64,000 nucleotides of DNA from Saprospiraceae bacterium (GTDB lineage Bacteria > Bacteroidota > Bacteroidia > Chitinophagales > Saprospiraceae): assembly GCA_016716185.1 (NCBI GenBank), contig JADJWV010000002.1, forward strand, positions 2,146,501 through 2,210,500. Direction: 5' to 3'. The notes beneath the pieces were generated by a model that saw nothing but the letters and a program-made list of their open reading frames with translations, ran no database searches and was not told the DNA's origin. Position numbers and translations under genes: made by a program. Below are positions 7,864 to 17,159 of the stretch, piece by piece. Numbering within the stretch: position 1 is the first letter of the stretch; each line of letters starts with the position of its first letter.

Positions 7864-9681
7864 ATGCATTCCATTAGAAACATTGCCATCATTGCCCACG
7901 TCGATCACGGAAAAACAACCCTGGTCGATAAAATCTTACACCAGACTAAACAGTTCCGGGAGCACCAGGAAACCGGAGAGCTCATCTTGGACAACAACGA
8001 GCTCGAGCGCGAAAGAGGTATCACCATTTTGGCGAAAAATGTTTCTGTCAATTACAAAGGAGTCAAGATCAACATCATCGATACCCCGGGCCACGCCGAT
8101 TTCGGTGGAGAGGTCGAACGCGTGCTCAATATGGCTGATGGAGTTCTTTTGCTTGTTGATGCTTTCGAAGGTCCCATGCCGCAAACGCGCTTTGTTTTGC
8201 ACAAAGCCCTGAGCATGGGTAAAAAACCCATTGTAGTCATCAATAAAGTGGACAAACCCAATTGCCGCCCTGATGATGTCCACGATGCCGTATTTGAACT
8301 GTTTTTTAACCTGGAAGCCACCGAAGAACAGCTTAATTTTCCAACGGTGTACGGCTCTTCAAAACAAGGCTGGATGAGTAAACACTGGAACGAACCTTCT
8401 ACCGATATCACGTATTTGCTCGATGCCATCATTGAACAGATCCCTGCGCCGGAAATTCCGGAAGGAAACCTCCAGATGATGATCAGCAGCCTGGATTATT
8501 CCTCTTATATCGGCAGAATTGCCATCGGGAGAATTCTAAGACAAGGAATACGCATCAATCAGCCGGTGACTCTGGTCAAACGCGATGGTTCACAGGTAAA
8601 ATCCCGGGTCAAGGAACTTTTTACGTTTGAAGGCCTCGGTAAAGTAAAAGTCGAGAGCGTAGCGGCAGGCGATATTTGTGCAGTTTTTGGTTTGGAAAAC
8701 TTCGATATCGGCGACACCATTGCCGACTTCGAATCACCGGAAGGTCTCACACCCATTCAGGTAGACGAACCTACCATCAGTATGTTATTTACGATCAACA
8801 ATTCTCCTTTTTTCGGAAAGGAAGGAAAATATGTGACTTCAAGGCATATCCGCGAACGGCTCGAGAAAGAGCTCGAAAAAAATCTTGCACTTCGGCTTGA
8901 AGATACTGAATCGCCCGATTCTATTTTAGTATATGGCAGGGGTATCCTCCATCTTTCAGTCCTGATCGAAACCATGCGTAGAGAAGGTTATGAGCTTCAG
9001 GTGGGACAACCGCGAGTTATTATAAAAGAAATTGATGGCCAAAAGTGCGAGCCGGTTGAAATCATGACCATCGACGTTCCCGAAGCGTATTCCGGTAAAG
9101 TCATCGAACAAGTCAGCATGCGTAAAGGCGAAATGACGGTCATGGAAACCCGCGGCGATCTTATCCATATAGAATTTGAAATTCCGGCAAGAGGTCTCAT
9201 CGGACTTCGAAATGTATTGCTCACTGCTTCTGCAGGTGAAGCCATCATTGCTCATCGATTCAAAGAATTTCAAGCCTGGAAAGGCAACATTCCCTCGAGA
9301 ACAAATGGGGTGCTGATTTCAAAACTGGCCGGACCAGCTACTGCCTATTCTATCGGCTACCTTCAGGACCGCGGACAATTCTTTATCGAACCTGGTGAAA
9401 ATATCTACATCGGTCAGATCATCGGAGAACAAATAAGACCCGGAGATCTGGTCGTCAATGTCATTGAAGGAAAAAAACTGACGAATATGCGTGCTTCCGG
9501 ATCGGACGGCACCATCCAGATCATACCCAAAATTCAATTCAGTCTGGAAGAAGCTCTGGAATACATTCAGGAAGATGAATACGTTGAGGTGACTCCAAAA
9601 TCTATCCGCCTTCGCAAGATCATTCTCGATGAAAACGAGCGTAAAAAAGCTCAAAAGCGCGTGGAGATGGCGGAAGCGTAG
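7864..9681 (+). CDS. typA: Ribosome-associated GTPase TypA/BipA
   Basis: Translational GTPase of the EF-G/LepA superfamily that binds the ribosome and acts in stress adaptation and 50S assembly. The protein starts [20 protein letters not shown] and has 605 residues, the usual length. G motifs are visible: HVDHGKTT (P-loop), RGITI (switch I), DTPGHADF (G3) and NKVD (G4). Domains II, III and V and the TypA-specific C-terminal domain follow ([39 protein letters not shown]). A start at 7807 would add 19 residues absent from the family and would precede the promoter motif. Monocistronic; followed by a short-repeat array. Confidence 0.97.
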   Translation: MHSIRNIAIIAHVDHGKTTLVDKILHQTKQFREHQETGELILDNNELERERGITILAKNVSVNYKGVKINIIDTPGHADFGGEVERVLNMADGVLLLVDAFEGPMPQTRFVLHKALSMGKKPIVVINKVDKPNCRPDDVHDAVFELFFNLEATEEQLNFPTVYGSSKQGWMSKHWNEPSTDITYLLDAIIEQIPAPEIPEGNLQMMISSLDYSSYIGRIAIGRILRQGIRINQPVTLVKRDGSQVKSRVKELFTFEGLGKVKVESVAAGDICAVFGLENFDIGDTIADFESPEGLTPIQVDEPTISMLFTINNSPFFGKEGKYVTSRHIRERLEKELEKNLALRLEDTESPDSILVYGRGILHLSVLIETMRREGYELQVGQPRVIIKEIDGQKCEPVEIMTIDVPEAYSGKVIEQVSMRKGEMTVMETRGDLIHIEFEIPARGLIGLRNVLLTASAGEAIIAHRFKEFQAWKGNIPSRTNGVLISKLAGPATAYSIGYLQDRGQFFIEPGENIYIGQIIGEQIRPGDLVVNVIEGKKLTNMRASGSDGTIQIIPKIQFSLEEALEYIQEDEYVEVTPKSIRLRKIILDENERKKAQKRVEMAEA

Positions 9682-9726
9682 TTGATGGAGAATGGAGAAT
9701 GCAAAATGGTTAATGCATAATGATTC

Positions 9727-9803
9727 TGCCTTACGCCTAAAGCCTTCAGCCTTACTCCTTCAGCCTTACGCCTTAAGCCTTACACCTAACGCCTTTAGCC
9801 TAA
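9727..9803. repeat. Degenerate GCCTTAA/GCCTAAA short repeat array
   Basis: About ten drifted copies of a 7-8 base unit (gccttac, gcctaaa, gccttca) begin 45 bp after the typA stop. They are preceded by aatggagaatgc-like sequence also seen near 4.1 and 21.5 kb. The rest of the gap to 10064 holds no gene; a small palindromic cluster built on tttcgaaa lies at about 10020-10050. Confidence 0.75.
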
Positions 9804-10064
9804 AAAGCTGGCGCTTATTGAATGACCAATGCAGGACCGCCAGCAATCAAAGAACTCGCCTGATTTTTGTTTAATTTTTTCATAACTGTGTTTTTTTGTT
9901 TAAAAAATAATTGACGATACAAATGTCAGGTAAGTTCAGTTTCCACACACCCACATAAAAGTAGATAAATTCAGACAGGATGTTCTAAACCAGTCGTAGA
10001 TAATGAATGATAAATCGACCTTTCGAAATATCGCAATTTCGAAAGGTCGAAAATCTGTATGCTA

Positions 10065-10490
10065 TCACTTTACCGAGAATACAACAGTACTGATCACCTC
10101 TTCTTCTCCAGCATCATGGCCCCAAACCTTTGCGGTAAGCTTGTAGGTTTTACCTGTCTGAAACCCGTTCTGCGCACCCATCAGGATCACATCTTCATAT
10201 ACGTACTTGCCTGAAGTTTCATGAACATGTGCATCTTGAGGTTTGTCATAAACCACCGTACCGTTTGATTCATCGGCGATTTTCACGTTTACGTGGTGAA
10301 CGGTATTGTTGGTGTGACTTTCAAATTCTACTTCGATAAGCAGTGAGTCACCGATTTGAAAACTGGCATTGGCATGCGGGTGATGAATATGCGCATGGTA
10401 ATCAAAGGTAGAATCATGATCATCATCACTACAAGAGTTCAAAAAAAGTACTGTTGAAAAAATCGTTATAAGACCTAATAAATATTTCAT
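10065..10490 (-). CDS. His-rich lipoprotein of putative metal-handling operon
   Basis: 141 residues with a lipoprotein signal peptide (lipobox LNSC, Cys at about 20). A run of acidic residues (SDDDHD) and then a His-rich stretch HAHIHHPHANAS follow (about 32-43). The remaining 100 residues look like a single beta-sandwich, with further His at HHVNV and HVHETSG. The His clusters suggest divalent metal binding (inference). It is the last gene of a three-gene operon after a Cys-motif outer-membrane barrel and a small Cys protein. The gap to the upstream gene is 17 bp. The family is not firmly recognised. Confidence 0.78.
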   Translation of the reverse strand: MKYLLGLITIFSTVLFLNSCSDDDHDSTFDYHAHIHHPHANASFQIGDSLLIEVEFESHTNNTVHHVNVKIADESNGTVVYDKPQDAHVHETSGKYVYEDVILMGAQNGFQTGKTYKLTAKVWGHDAGEEEVISTVVFSVK

Positions 10491-10507
10491 CTGATTAAAT
10501 TAAAAAG

Positions 10508-11398
10508 TTAAAAAAAATAATGAAGCTGACAAACGAAACGGCTGTTCAGTTGGCTGCCTCCGTTTGCATAGTTTTGTTTTAAGGGGAATGAGAAGGCATT
10601 CTGGAGCACAAAATCGGACCACCGCAAACTCAATCCGATCGGCATCAGGAGTCCGTAGCCGCCCGTTTCAGAATTGTTATAGCCGGTGGCATACCTGTCC
10701 TTTTCCGAGTATTCCCATTGCAAGCCTGCTGTGGGAGTCACTTTCAGATCATCCTTTACAGGAATTTCGCAAAAGAAAGTACCTATAATTCCGAATTGAT
10801 TGCCAAATCTATAGCGATCCTTTATCTCTAAATTGTATTGATAGTTTCCAGCTGCATAAAAGCCAAAGGAAGACCTGCTCAATGCAAAAGTCGGTTGAAA
10901 AATCAAGGCATAATGTCCATTACCGATGTTGAAATTTTCGGGTAAATTCTGAGCATGCAGATCGGCTTCGTATTTACCTGTTGGCAATTTTAATCCGGAT
11001 CCAACATCAAGAGTGAATTTCCATTCCTTGCAGGAACCATAATCTTTTTTAATAATGTAATGGCCCATGATCTGAATGTCCCCAACTCCGGATGCTTTTT
11101 GTTTTTGCTCCTGGTTTTTCCGAACATTCCATTGGTAAGGGACAAATGCGTTTAATTTCCAGTTTGATGACGGAATATAAGTTCCCTGCACACTCAAATT
11201 CCGAAAGTAGTCATAGACCCCTGATTCGTGTTTGGACTGGTAAACTGCTGATGTATACGACATTCCCAAGATGTTTGAATGAATCAGCTGGTGTAAACCC
11301 ACCCCCTGCATTCCCATATTACAAGCGCAAATGTCACATGCACGTGCAACAGTCATACACATGAGTCCAAAAAGCAGAACTCCGATGAACCTGTTCAT
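10508..11398 (-). CDS. Outer-membrane beta-barrel protein with CDICACNMG motif
   Basis: 296 residues with an N-terminal signal peptide. The mature N-terminus carries CDICACNMG, a Cys-rich motif seen in Bacteroidota proteins linked to metal efflux or uptake. Alternating amphipathic strands rich in aromatic residues follow, ending in FVCQLHYFF, the aromatic C-terminus of an outer-membrane barrel. It resembles MetA-pathway/transporter-like barrels found next to metal-handling genes; the substrate is not evident. It lies between a small CxGKC-like protein gene and the His-rich lipoprotein gene, all on the minus strand with gaps of 17-21 bp. A role in copper or other metal trafficking is inferred from the Cys/His motifs and neighbours. 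Confidence 0.78.
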   Translation of the reverse strand: MNRFIGVLLFGLMCMTVARACDICACNMGMQGVGLHQLIHSNILGMSYTSAVYQSKHESGVYDYFRNLSVQGTYIPSSNWKLNAFVPYQWNVRKNQEQKQKASGVGDIQIMGHYIIKKDYGSCKEWKFTLDVGSGLKLPTGKYEADLHAQNLPENFNIGNGHYALIFQPTFALSRSSFGFYAAGNYQYNLEIKDRYRFGNQFGIIGTFFCEIPVKDDLKVTPTAGLQWEYSEKDRYATGYNNSETGGYGLLMPIGLSLRWSDFVLQNAFSFPLKQNYANGGSQLNSRFVCQLHYFF

Positions 11399-11419
11399 AA
11401 AAAGTAAATTTAAAATGAA

Positions 11420-11821
11420 TTAATGCTTGTTGAAAGAGAAACAAGCAAGGTCAGGTGGCTCGAACGAATTCCATCTAAAGTCACAGCGTAAAAAGCCCAT
11501 TCTGTATCTTATTTCTGATTTTATCAGAAGAAAGACCTCGTAAGAAAGCAATGCCTGCTCCGGCATAAACAATTCAAACTGCTGTTTTATCAATTTCAGC
11601 GGAACCGGCATGTTTTGTTCCGGAGGTGTTTCCTTCATTTTTTTTGAAAGCAAACATTTGCCGTGGCATTTTTTAAGTTTATTGCTTTTATTAATACAAA
11701 GGGTTTGCTCAATGGAGCCCTGGTTCCACAGGAAGAAAGCGATATGAACCACCTCCCGGCAACTGGAAATTGCTATCAATAAAGCCAAAAACCCTATTTT
11801 GTATTGAATATTACAGAACAT
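11420..11821 (-). CDS. Small Cys-motif protein (CHGKCLL) of metal operon
   Basis: 133 residues. The N-terminus is a signal peptide or membrane segment (about 8-20). A short domain has a CINKSNKLKKCHGKCLLSKK motif at about residues 42-61. Similar small Bacteroidota proteins with a CHGKCxL motif occur beside TonB-dependent receptors or metal exporters and are uncharacterised. The C-terminal half is hydrophobic and ends in the Cys/His-containing LACFSFNKH. It is the first gene of the three-gene operon, with a TATATTTG motif 16 bp upstream. Metal binding through the three cysteines is plausible but not shown. Confidence 0.7.
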   Translation of the reverse strand: MFCNIQYKIGFLALLIAISSCREVVHIAFFLWNQGSIEQTLCINKSNKLKKCHGKCLLSKKMKETPPEQNMPVPLKLIKQQFELFMPEQALLSYEVFLLIKSEIRYRMGFLRCDFRWNSFEPPDLACFSFNKH

Positions 11822-11837
11822 GTAAATTTCGAATACA

Positions 11838-11865
11838 CAAATATAAACATTACTGGTTATTGCAA
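11838..11865 (-). promoter_or_regulatory. Promoter of the putative metal operon (TTG-N17-TATATTTG)
   Basis: Minus-strand TATATTTG (11838-11845) with a TTG at 11863-11865. The 17-bp spacer is slightly short of the usual 19-21. Confidence 0.45.
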
Positions 11866-11950
11866 TTTAAAATTGGAATCAGCTGGGAAGATGATATTTA
11901 TCAATAACTTTTGGGATTCAGGCGCTACCCTATACAAACGTGCATAGACA

Positions 11951-11979
11951 AAAAAGGCCGGTAATCAGCCGGCCTTTTT
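11951..11979 (-). terminator. Intrinsic terminator after the PD40/SPOR gene
   Basis: Perfect 11-bp stem AAAAAGGCCGG / CCGGCCTTTTT with a 7-base loop. It lies 15 bp beyond the stop of the minus-strand gene at 11995. The T-runs make it usable in both directions. Confidence 0.9.
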
Positions 11980-11994
11980 TTATGAGTTGTTTAG

Positions 11995-13995
11995 TTACAA
12001 TCGATATAACTTACCATTTTCCTCTACGACGAGATAAGATTCCTTAAATCCTCTTGTTTTTAATTTAGACAGAACGTCTTTTGCGGCTGTTTCTGATGTA
12101 TAGCTTCCTAATACGATGATAGTCAGACCACTTTTAGTCCAGTGCTCAATTTTTCCAAGATCGTTGATTTTGCTTACATCAAACCAATCGGGTGCTTTAT
12201 ATTCTGCAACGCGGATTTTGTATTTGCCCTCTTCTTCAGGTTCTTCTTCCTGCTGAGGAACCGGTGTGTTTTCAACCTGCTTGCCTGTCACTTTGGGTGA
12301 TTCTGATTTGCCTACCGCGTTTGCCAGCAGTACAACGCGATCACCACCCAATACATCCGTTACAATAAAAGCATCTTTGGTTCCATTGGCTTTCATAATT
12401 TTCATAGCAGCCACAGCTTCATTAATATCGCTGAAACCTCCTATTCTGATCTTCATGACATCGTCAACCTTAAATTTATAGACATCGCCATAAGAAGTGT
12501 AATTCGTAAAACGCGAATCCATTTTACTGTTGTACTTCGTCAGAGAAGCAATTTGTATAAAGTAAAGTTTGGGTTCCTGTGCAGCTTTCCTGGTTTGCGG
12601 AACCAGCTGATCTGCAACCAAAGCTTCGGATGCAAGCAAATTTTCTTCTGCAATCGCTGCGGGCTTCTCTTCAGACTTTACTTCAGACTTTAATTCAGAC
12701 TTTACTTCTTGCGTTTGTGCAACGGGCTTTAATGCCATAGTTTGTGATTCCGTCGCAACTTTTAATTGGAACGAACGATAAATGTCATCGGCACCTTTAC
12801 CTCCGTATCGATTGGATGTAAAATAGGCCTGGTTTTCATTATCCAGAATGAAATAATATTCATCCATTGAAGAGTTGACACAAGTGCCGAGATTTTCAAT
12901 CACAGCCCCATGACCATCCACCAGCTGGGTTTTAAAAACATCGAGTCCTCCAAATCCTGTATGCCAATCGGAAGAAAAATACAGAACTCCATTTTTGTAG
13001 AATGGAGATAACTCATTGCCATCGGAATTGATCACTGCTCCCAGGTTATGTGGTTTCGACCATTCGGAACTTTCCGGAGATTTAAAACTCACATACAAAT
13101 CATAGCCTCCATATCCACCGGGTTGATTTGATGCAAAGTACAAGACATTACCGGTCTCTGCCAGGCAAGGAAAACCTACAGAATATCCATCTACATTGTA
13201 TGCGAATGGTTGTATGTTATTCCAGGAACCATTTTCTTCAATATTTGCCAAATGGATTTGCAATTTAATATCGTGCATCAGGATGCGTTCCAAATCGTAA
13301 TCGCTCGCCTTGCTGAATGCACATGCGGTTTTATTTTCATTGATCGAAATATTTCCCAATCCACTGGCTTCTTTTGAGAGCAACTCAATTAATCCTTCAG
13401 AAAATTTTCTGGTGACCGCCTGAGTAGCTTCAGAAGCTGCCTGCACGTTTCCGGATTTTAAAGTAAACTCATTCTTTTGCCCACTTACAAACACCAGTTC
13501 TTCGTCAATAAGCATGGGGGCAAAATCTGCATAAGCTGAATTCGACTCGAGATTGGTCAACTTACAATTGTTAGGTTTGTTCAATTGTTGCAAGGAATAA
13601 TCGCAGGTCTCGGCAAAATAATTACCAATAACCGGATTAAAATTGGCATACTCGAGGAAATACTTTTTTGCTTTCAGGAAATCTCCATGGCCTTTCAACA
13701 AGTCTGCGTATTCATAACGAGCTTCGGGGTCTGCATCCGGAGATAAAACCAATTGTGCATACAAATCCTCGGCTTTTTCGTTTTGCCCGGTCCTTTTGTA
13801 ACTCAATGCAAGTGCAGACAGTGATTTCGCATCCAGCGCAGCAGTGGTTTCTTTTTCAAAAGCCGAAATAGCCGAGATATAATCTTTGGATTCGAAAAAG
13901 TGGAAGGCATCTTTCAAAGTACTGTTTTGGGAAGAGCTTTGAGCAGTCAGTTGTGATAAAAGAAACACACCCGACAGAATCAACATTTTTTTCAT
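11995..13995 (-). CDS. TPR / PD40 beta-propeller / SPOR protein
   Basis: 666 residues with signal peptide (about 1-19). TPR-like helices (about 25-130) are followed by a beta-propeller of PD40/WD40-like repeats, with phrases such as LYFASNQPGGYGGYDLYVS, LYFSSDWHTGFGGLDVF and AYFTSNRYGGKGADDIYRS. A Lys/Glu-rich linker (about 410-460) leads to two C-terminal SPOR-like domains (about 480-555 and 585-666). The layout resembles Bacteroidota envelope proteins of the PorE/OmpA-PD40 type, but with SPOR in place of the OmpA domain. SPOR domains bind denuded glycan strands, so an envelope-anchored periplasmic role is likely (inference). Monocistronic with a strong terminator. Confidence 0.85.
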   Translation of the reverse strand: MKKMLILSGVFLLSQLTAQSSSQNSTLKDAFHFFESKDYISAISAFEKETTAALDAKSLSALALSYKRTGQNEKAEDLYAQLVLSPDADPEARYEYADLLKGHGDFLKAKKYFLEYANFNPVIGNYFAETCDYSLQQLNKPNNCKLTNLESNSAYADFAPMLIDEELVFVSGQKNEFTLKSGNVQAASEATQAVTRKFSEGLIELLSKEASGLGNISINENKTACAFSKASDYDLERILMHDIKLQIHLANIEENGSWNNIQPFAYNVDGYSVGFPCLAETGNVLYFASNQPGGYGGYDLYVSFKSPESSEWSKPHNLGAVINSDGNELSPFYKNGVLYFSSDWHTGFGGLDVFKTQLVDGHGAVIENLGTCVNSSMDEYYFILDNENQAYFTSNRYGGKGADDIYRSFQLKVATESQTMALKPVAQTQEVKSELKSEVKSEEKPAAIAEENLLASEALVADQLVPQTRKAAQEPKLYFIQIASLTKYNSKMDSRFTNYTSYGDVYKFKVDDVMKIRIGGFSDINEAVAAMKIMKANGTKDAFIVTDVLGGDRVVLLANAVGKSESPKVTGKQVENTPVPQQEEEPEEEGKYKIRVAEYKAPDWFDVSKINDLGKIEHWTKSGLTIIVLGSYTSETAAKDVLSKLKTRGFKESYLVVEENGKLYRL

Positions 13996-14156
13996 ACTTT
14001 GAATTTTGGTTAAAATAGATAGAATCTTGTTATTAAAGCGCTAATATATAAAGAATTTTTGTAATTTATTATAAATATGATAAAAAAACATAATATATTT
14101 CTGAATGCTGTAAACGTTTTAGATATTGCGGGGCGTTTCCCGGTTAAATCCCAAAC

Positions 14157-17084
14157 ATGACAGCAGACAGAAGATCCTTCGTTTTTCAGGTGTTATTTCT
14201 TTTTTGTATCCTCATTTTTACATCTCCTGCTTTGTTTGGGCAACAACTCAGCCATCGTCAGGGCGAGCTCATCGTGTTATTCAGGAATAATTATAATGCG
14301 AAGAATATCAGCCATTTAAGATCCAGTTCCAAGTCCGTATGGAATCATCTCTACCCTGCCAGGCAACTTGGAGGTTGCTGGAACATCTGGTTGCTTAAAT
14401 TTGATCACAGCCGATACGCAGCCCCGGAATTACTTCGCGACCTTCATGCCGACGATCGGGTATTATTGGCTCAACGAAATCATTTGATTCAGTATCGGGT
14501 CAAACCCGATGACCCTTTTTTCGCCCTTCAATGGCATCATTTTAATGATGGCTCTTCCGGGGGTGTCGCAGATGCAGACTTTGACACCGACATGGCTTGG
14601 GATCTTTGTACCGGTGACCTTACCGAAAACAAAGACAGCATTGTGATTTGCATCATAGACGACGGACTCGAAACCGTCCACGAAGACCTGAGTGAGAATA
14701 TGTGGAAAAACTATGGAGAGTTGGCAGGAAACGGTGTCGATGATGACCAAAATGGCTACATAGACGATTTTTTAGGTTGGAATACTTTTAATCAAAATGA
14801 TATTTTTGAAAGCGGAAAACACGGCACGGCGGTCACTGGTCTTGCTGCCGCCAGAGGTAATAATCAAACCGGGATCAGTGGGGTATCCTGGCATTCCAGG
14901 ATTATGTTTGTAGCGGGCGGGGGCGACGAAGCAAATGCTATAGAATCTTATTCTTATCCATTGTATTTCAGGAGATTATACAATCAAACCCATGGCCGCA
15001 AAGGAGCTTTTGTGGTAGTAACTAATACCTCCTGGGGAGCGGACCTGGTCAAAGCCGAAGATGCCCCGGTATGGTGTGCTGTTTACGACAGTTTAGGAAA
15101 AGAGGGAATTTTAAATGTGGCCTCGACCACCAATCAAAATCTGGATGTTGACATCGAAGGCGATATGCCCACAACATGCACCAGCAATTTTCTGCTAACC
15201 ACAACGAACATCACGGATGCCAACGTCAAAAAAGTGAATGCCGGTTATGGTAAAAAATCGATAGATATAGGTTCATATGGCGAATCCACCTATTCGACTT
15301 ATATCAACAATTCTTATCGTTTCTTTGGTGGAACCAGTGCAGCAGCTCCACAGGTTACAGGTGCAATCGGCTTATTGTATTCATTATCCTGCAGCAATCT
15401 CGATGAACTCGCCCTGTCAGATCCGCCTAAAGCTGCCTTAGAAGCAAAAAATCTGATCTTAAAAAGTATAAAACCCAATGCCTCTTTAAAAGACATTACC
15501 CTTACAGGCGGAGTGATGAATGTTTTCAATGCCATCAGCCAGGTCAGCCCATTATTGGTCGAAGTCCAGAATAGTCAACAGATTAAGATAAGCTGGCAGG
15601 AACCCGCCATCTTACCCATTCAATTCAGGTACCGCAAAGCCGGCAATTTTCAATGGAAGGATACCTCGATTTATTCAGGCAAGCATCTAATCCTGACCGG
15701 ACTTGAATCCTGCACCGATTACGAACTTCAATTCAAAAACCTGTGCCCGAGAAATTCTGAAAATTATTCTGCTGTACAAAATATTAAAAGTGCAGGCTGC
15801 TGTGATCCTATACAAAACGTAAAAATCTTCAAGCTCTCAGCAACAGCTGTGGAATTGGCTTATACAGATCCTTCCTCCGTAAATGAGCTAACTGCTTATT
15901 TGAGAAAAGCTGGGACTACTCGCTGGGATACTTTTCGAATATCAACACATTCTGGAAATCTGAACTTTAGCCAATTGGAAAGTTGCACAGCTTATGAGTT
16001 ATTGGTATACTCTTTCTGTAACGGTAAACTGACGGAATTGCCGGCCAATTATACATTCACTACCAACGGTTGTGAGTCTTGCACTTCAATGGATTACTGC
16101 AGAAGATTCAGGCCTTCATCAGAGCTCGAATGGTTGCATGCTATTGAAATTGATCAATTATCCTTTATCAGCGGCAATAATGCAGGTTATGGAAATTATG
16201 TAGGTACGAATCAACAATGGATATTTGAAAAATCCAAAAATTACACAATCGTATTAAAGGCAGGATACCTTTCTGATACAAGCACAATGGTAGCAGCAGC
16301 ATGGATCGACTGGAATCAGGATGGAATTTTTGACGATGTTGAAAATATAGCAATACCTACCCTTCAATTTAAGTATCGCATTCAATACAATTTTAATCTA
16401 CCGGCAAATGCCCGTTCCGGCTGGACAAGGATGCGAGTCATGTTAAAATTTGCAGAATTTTCATCAGCCACTCCGCTGGCTTGTTTCCAATCGCTGGAAT
16501 TTGGCGAATACGAAGAATATTGCGTTTACATTTCAAATGGTTTGTGTAGTGGTATTCAGTCGGTAACACTTACCGATATTCAAAAACAAAGCGTACAGTT
16601 GTTAGTAAGCGATCATCCAACAAATGACTTCATTTATGCCTACCGTAAATTATACTCGGGCGATTGGGTCGAAGGGAGCTCCAGGTCGCGCATCATCCAA
16701 TTAAATGATTTAGACAGCTGCAGCAAATACCAATTCCAAATCGCAGCCCGTTGCCTCAACGAGCAGTCTTCATTTTACGATGTTTATTTTTCAACCAGAG
16801 GAACTGACTGTTTTGTCAGCACTGATGAATTTAACCCAATTGACGGAATAAAACTATACCCAAATCCTTGTTCCGACCAATTGCATGTACTCCAAAATGA
16901 AGCCAAGAAAATAGAACACATCGATATTCTCGACCTCCGGGGAAAAAGATATCGCTTACAAACGAAGATCAACGCCAAAGATCATTACACGATCGAAACG
17001 GGCCCATTGCCCTCAGGTTATTACATTACGTTAATCCATTATAAGGATGGAAGTCATCTGGCAAGACGTTTTGTAAAATTTTAG
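14157..17084 (+). CDS. Secreted subtilisin-like (S8) protease with T9SS sorting domain
   Basis: 975 residues. A signal peptide (about 10-29) and a prodomain-like region come first. The S8 catalytic domain has Asp168 (CIIDDGLE), His222 (GKHGTAVTG) and Ser394 (GGTSAAAPQV). Fibronectin-III-like segments with paired Cys follow, then a GEVED-like domain (about 680-790; AAWIDWNQDGIFDDVENIA). The type A C-terminal sorting domain starts at IKLYPNPCSDQLHV (about 895) and ends ARRFVKF. It is therefore expected to be exported by Sec, then by T9SS, and attached or released at the surface. A Ca-binding-like NGVDDDQNGYIDD loop precedes the His. Probably monocistronic. Confidence 0.93.
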   Translation: MTADRRSFVFQVLFLFCILIFTSPALFGQQLSHRQGELIVLFRNNYNAKNISHLRSSSKSVWNHLYPARQLGGCWNIWLLKFDHSRYAAPELLRDLHADDRVLLAQRNHLIQYRVKPDDPFFALQWHHFNDGSSGGVADADFDTDMAWDLCTGDLTENKDSIVICIIDDGLETVHEDLSENMWKNYGELAGNGVDDDQNGYIDDFLGWNTFNQNDIFESGKHGTAVTGLAAARGNNQTGISGVSWHSRIMFVAGGGDEANAIESYSYPLYFRRLYNQTHGRKGAFVVVTNTSWGADLVKAEDAPVWCAVYDSLGKEGILNVASTTNQNLDVDIEGDMPTTCTSNFLLTTTNITDANVKKVNAGYGKKSIDIGSYGESTYSTYINNSYRFFGGTSAAAPQVTGAIGLLYSLSCSNLDELALSDPPKAALEAKNLILKSIKPNASLKDITLTGGVMNVFNAISQVSPLLVEVQNSQQIKISWQEPAILPIQFRYRKAGNFQWKDTSIYSGKHLILTGLESCTDYELQFKNLCPRNSENYSAVQNIKSAGCCDPIQNVKIFKLSATAVELAYTDPSSVNELTAYLRKAGTTRWDTFRISTHSGNLNFSQLESCTAYELLVYSFCNGKLTELPANYTFTTNGCESCTSMDYCRRFRPSSELEWLHAIEIDQLSFISGNNAGYGNYVGTNQQWIFEKSKNYTIVLKAGYLSDTSTMVAAAWIDWNQDGIFDDVENIAIPTLQFKYRIQYNFNLPANARSGWTRMRVMLKFAEFSSATPLACFQSLEFGEYEEYCVYISNGLCSGIQSVTLTDIQKQSVQLLVSDHPTNDFIYAYRKLYSGDWVEGSSRSRIIQLNDLDSCSKYQFQIAARCLNEQSSFYDVYFSTRGTDCFVSTDEFNPIDGIKLYPNPCSDQLHVLQNEAKKIEHIDILDLRGKRYRLQTKINAKDHYTIETGPLPSGYYITLIHYKDGSHLARRFVKF

Positions 17085-17159
17085 CAGGCCTTCCCATCCA
17101 ACTCTTTGTTCTTCGGATCGCGACAGAACCATAAAAACAGAAACGTTTTAAATTCCCGC

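Noticed and set aside
9692..9874. 60-codon plus-strand frame after typA
   Set aside because: It translates the short-repeat array (Leu/Pro/Ser/Ala periodicity) and has no coding character.
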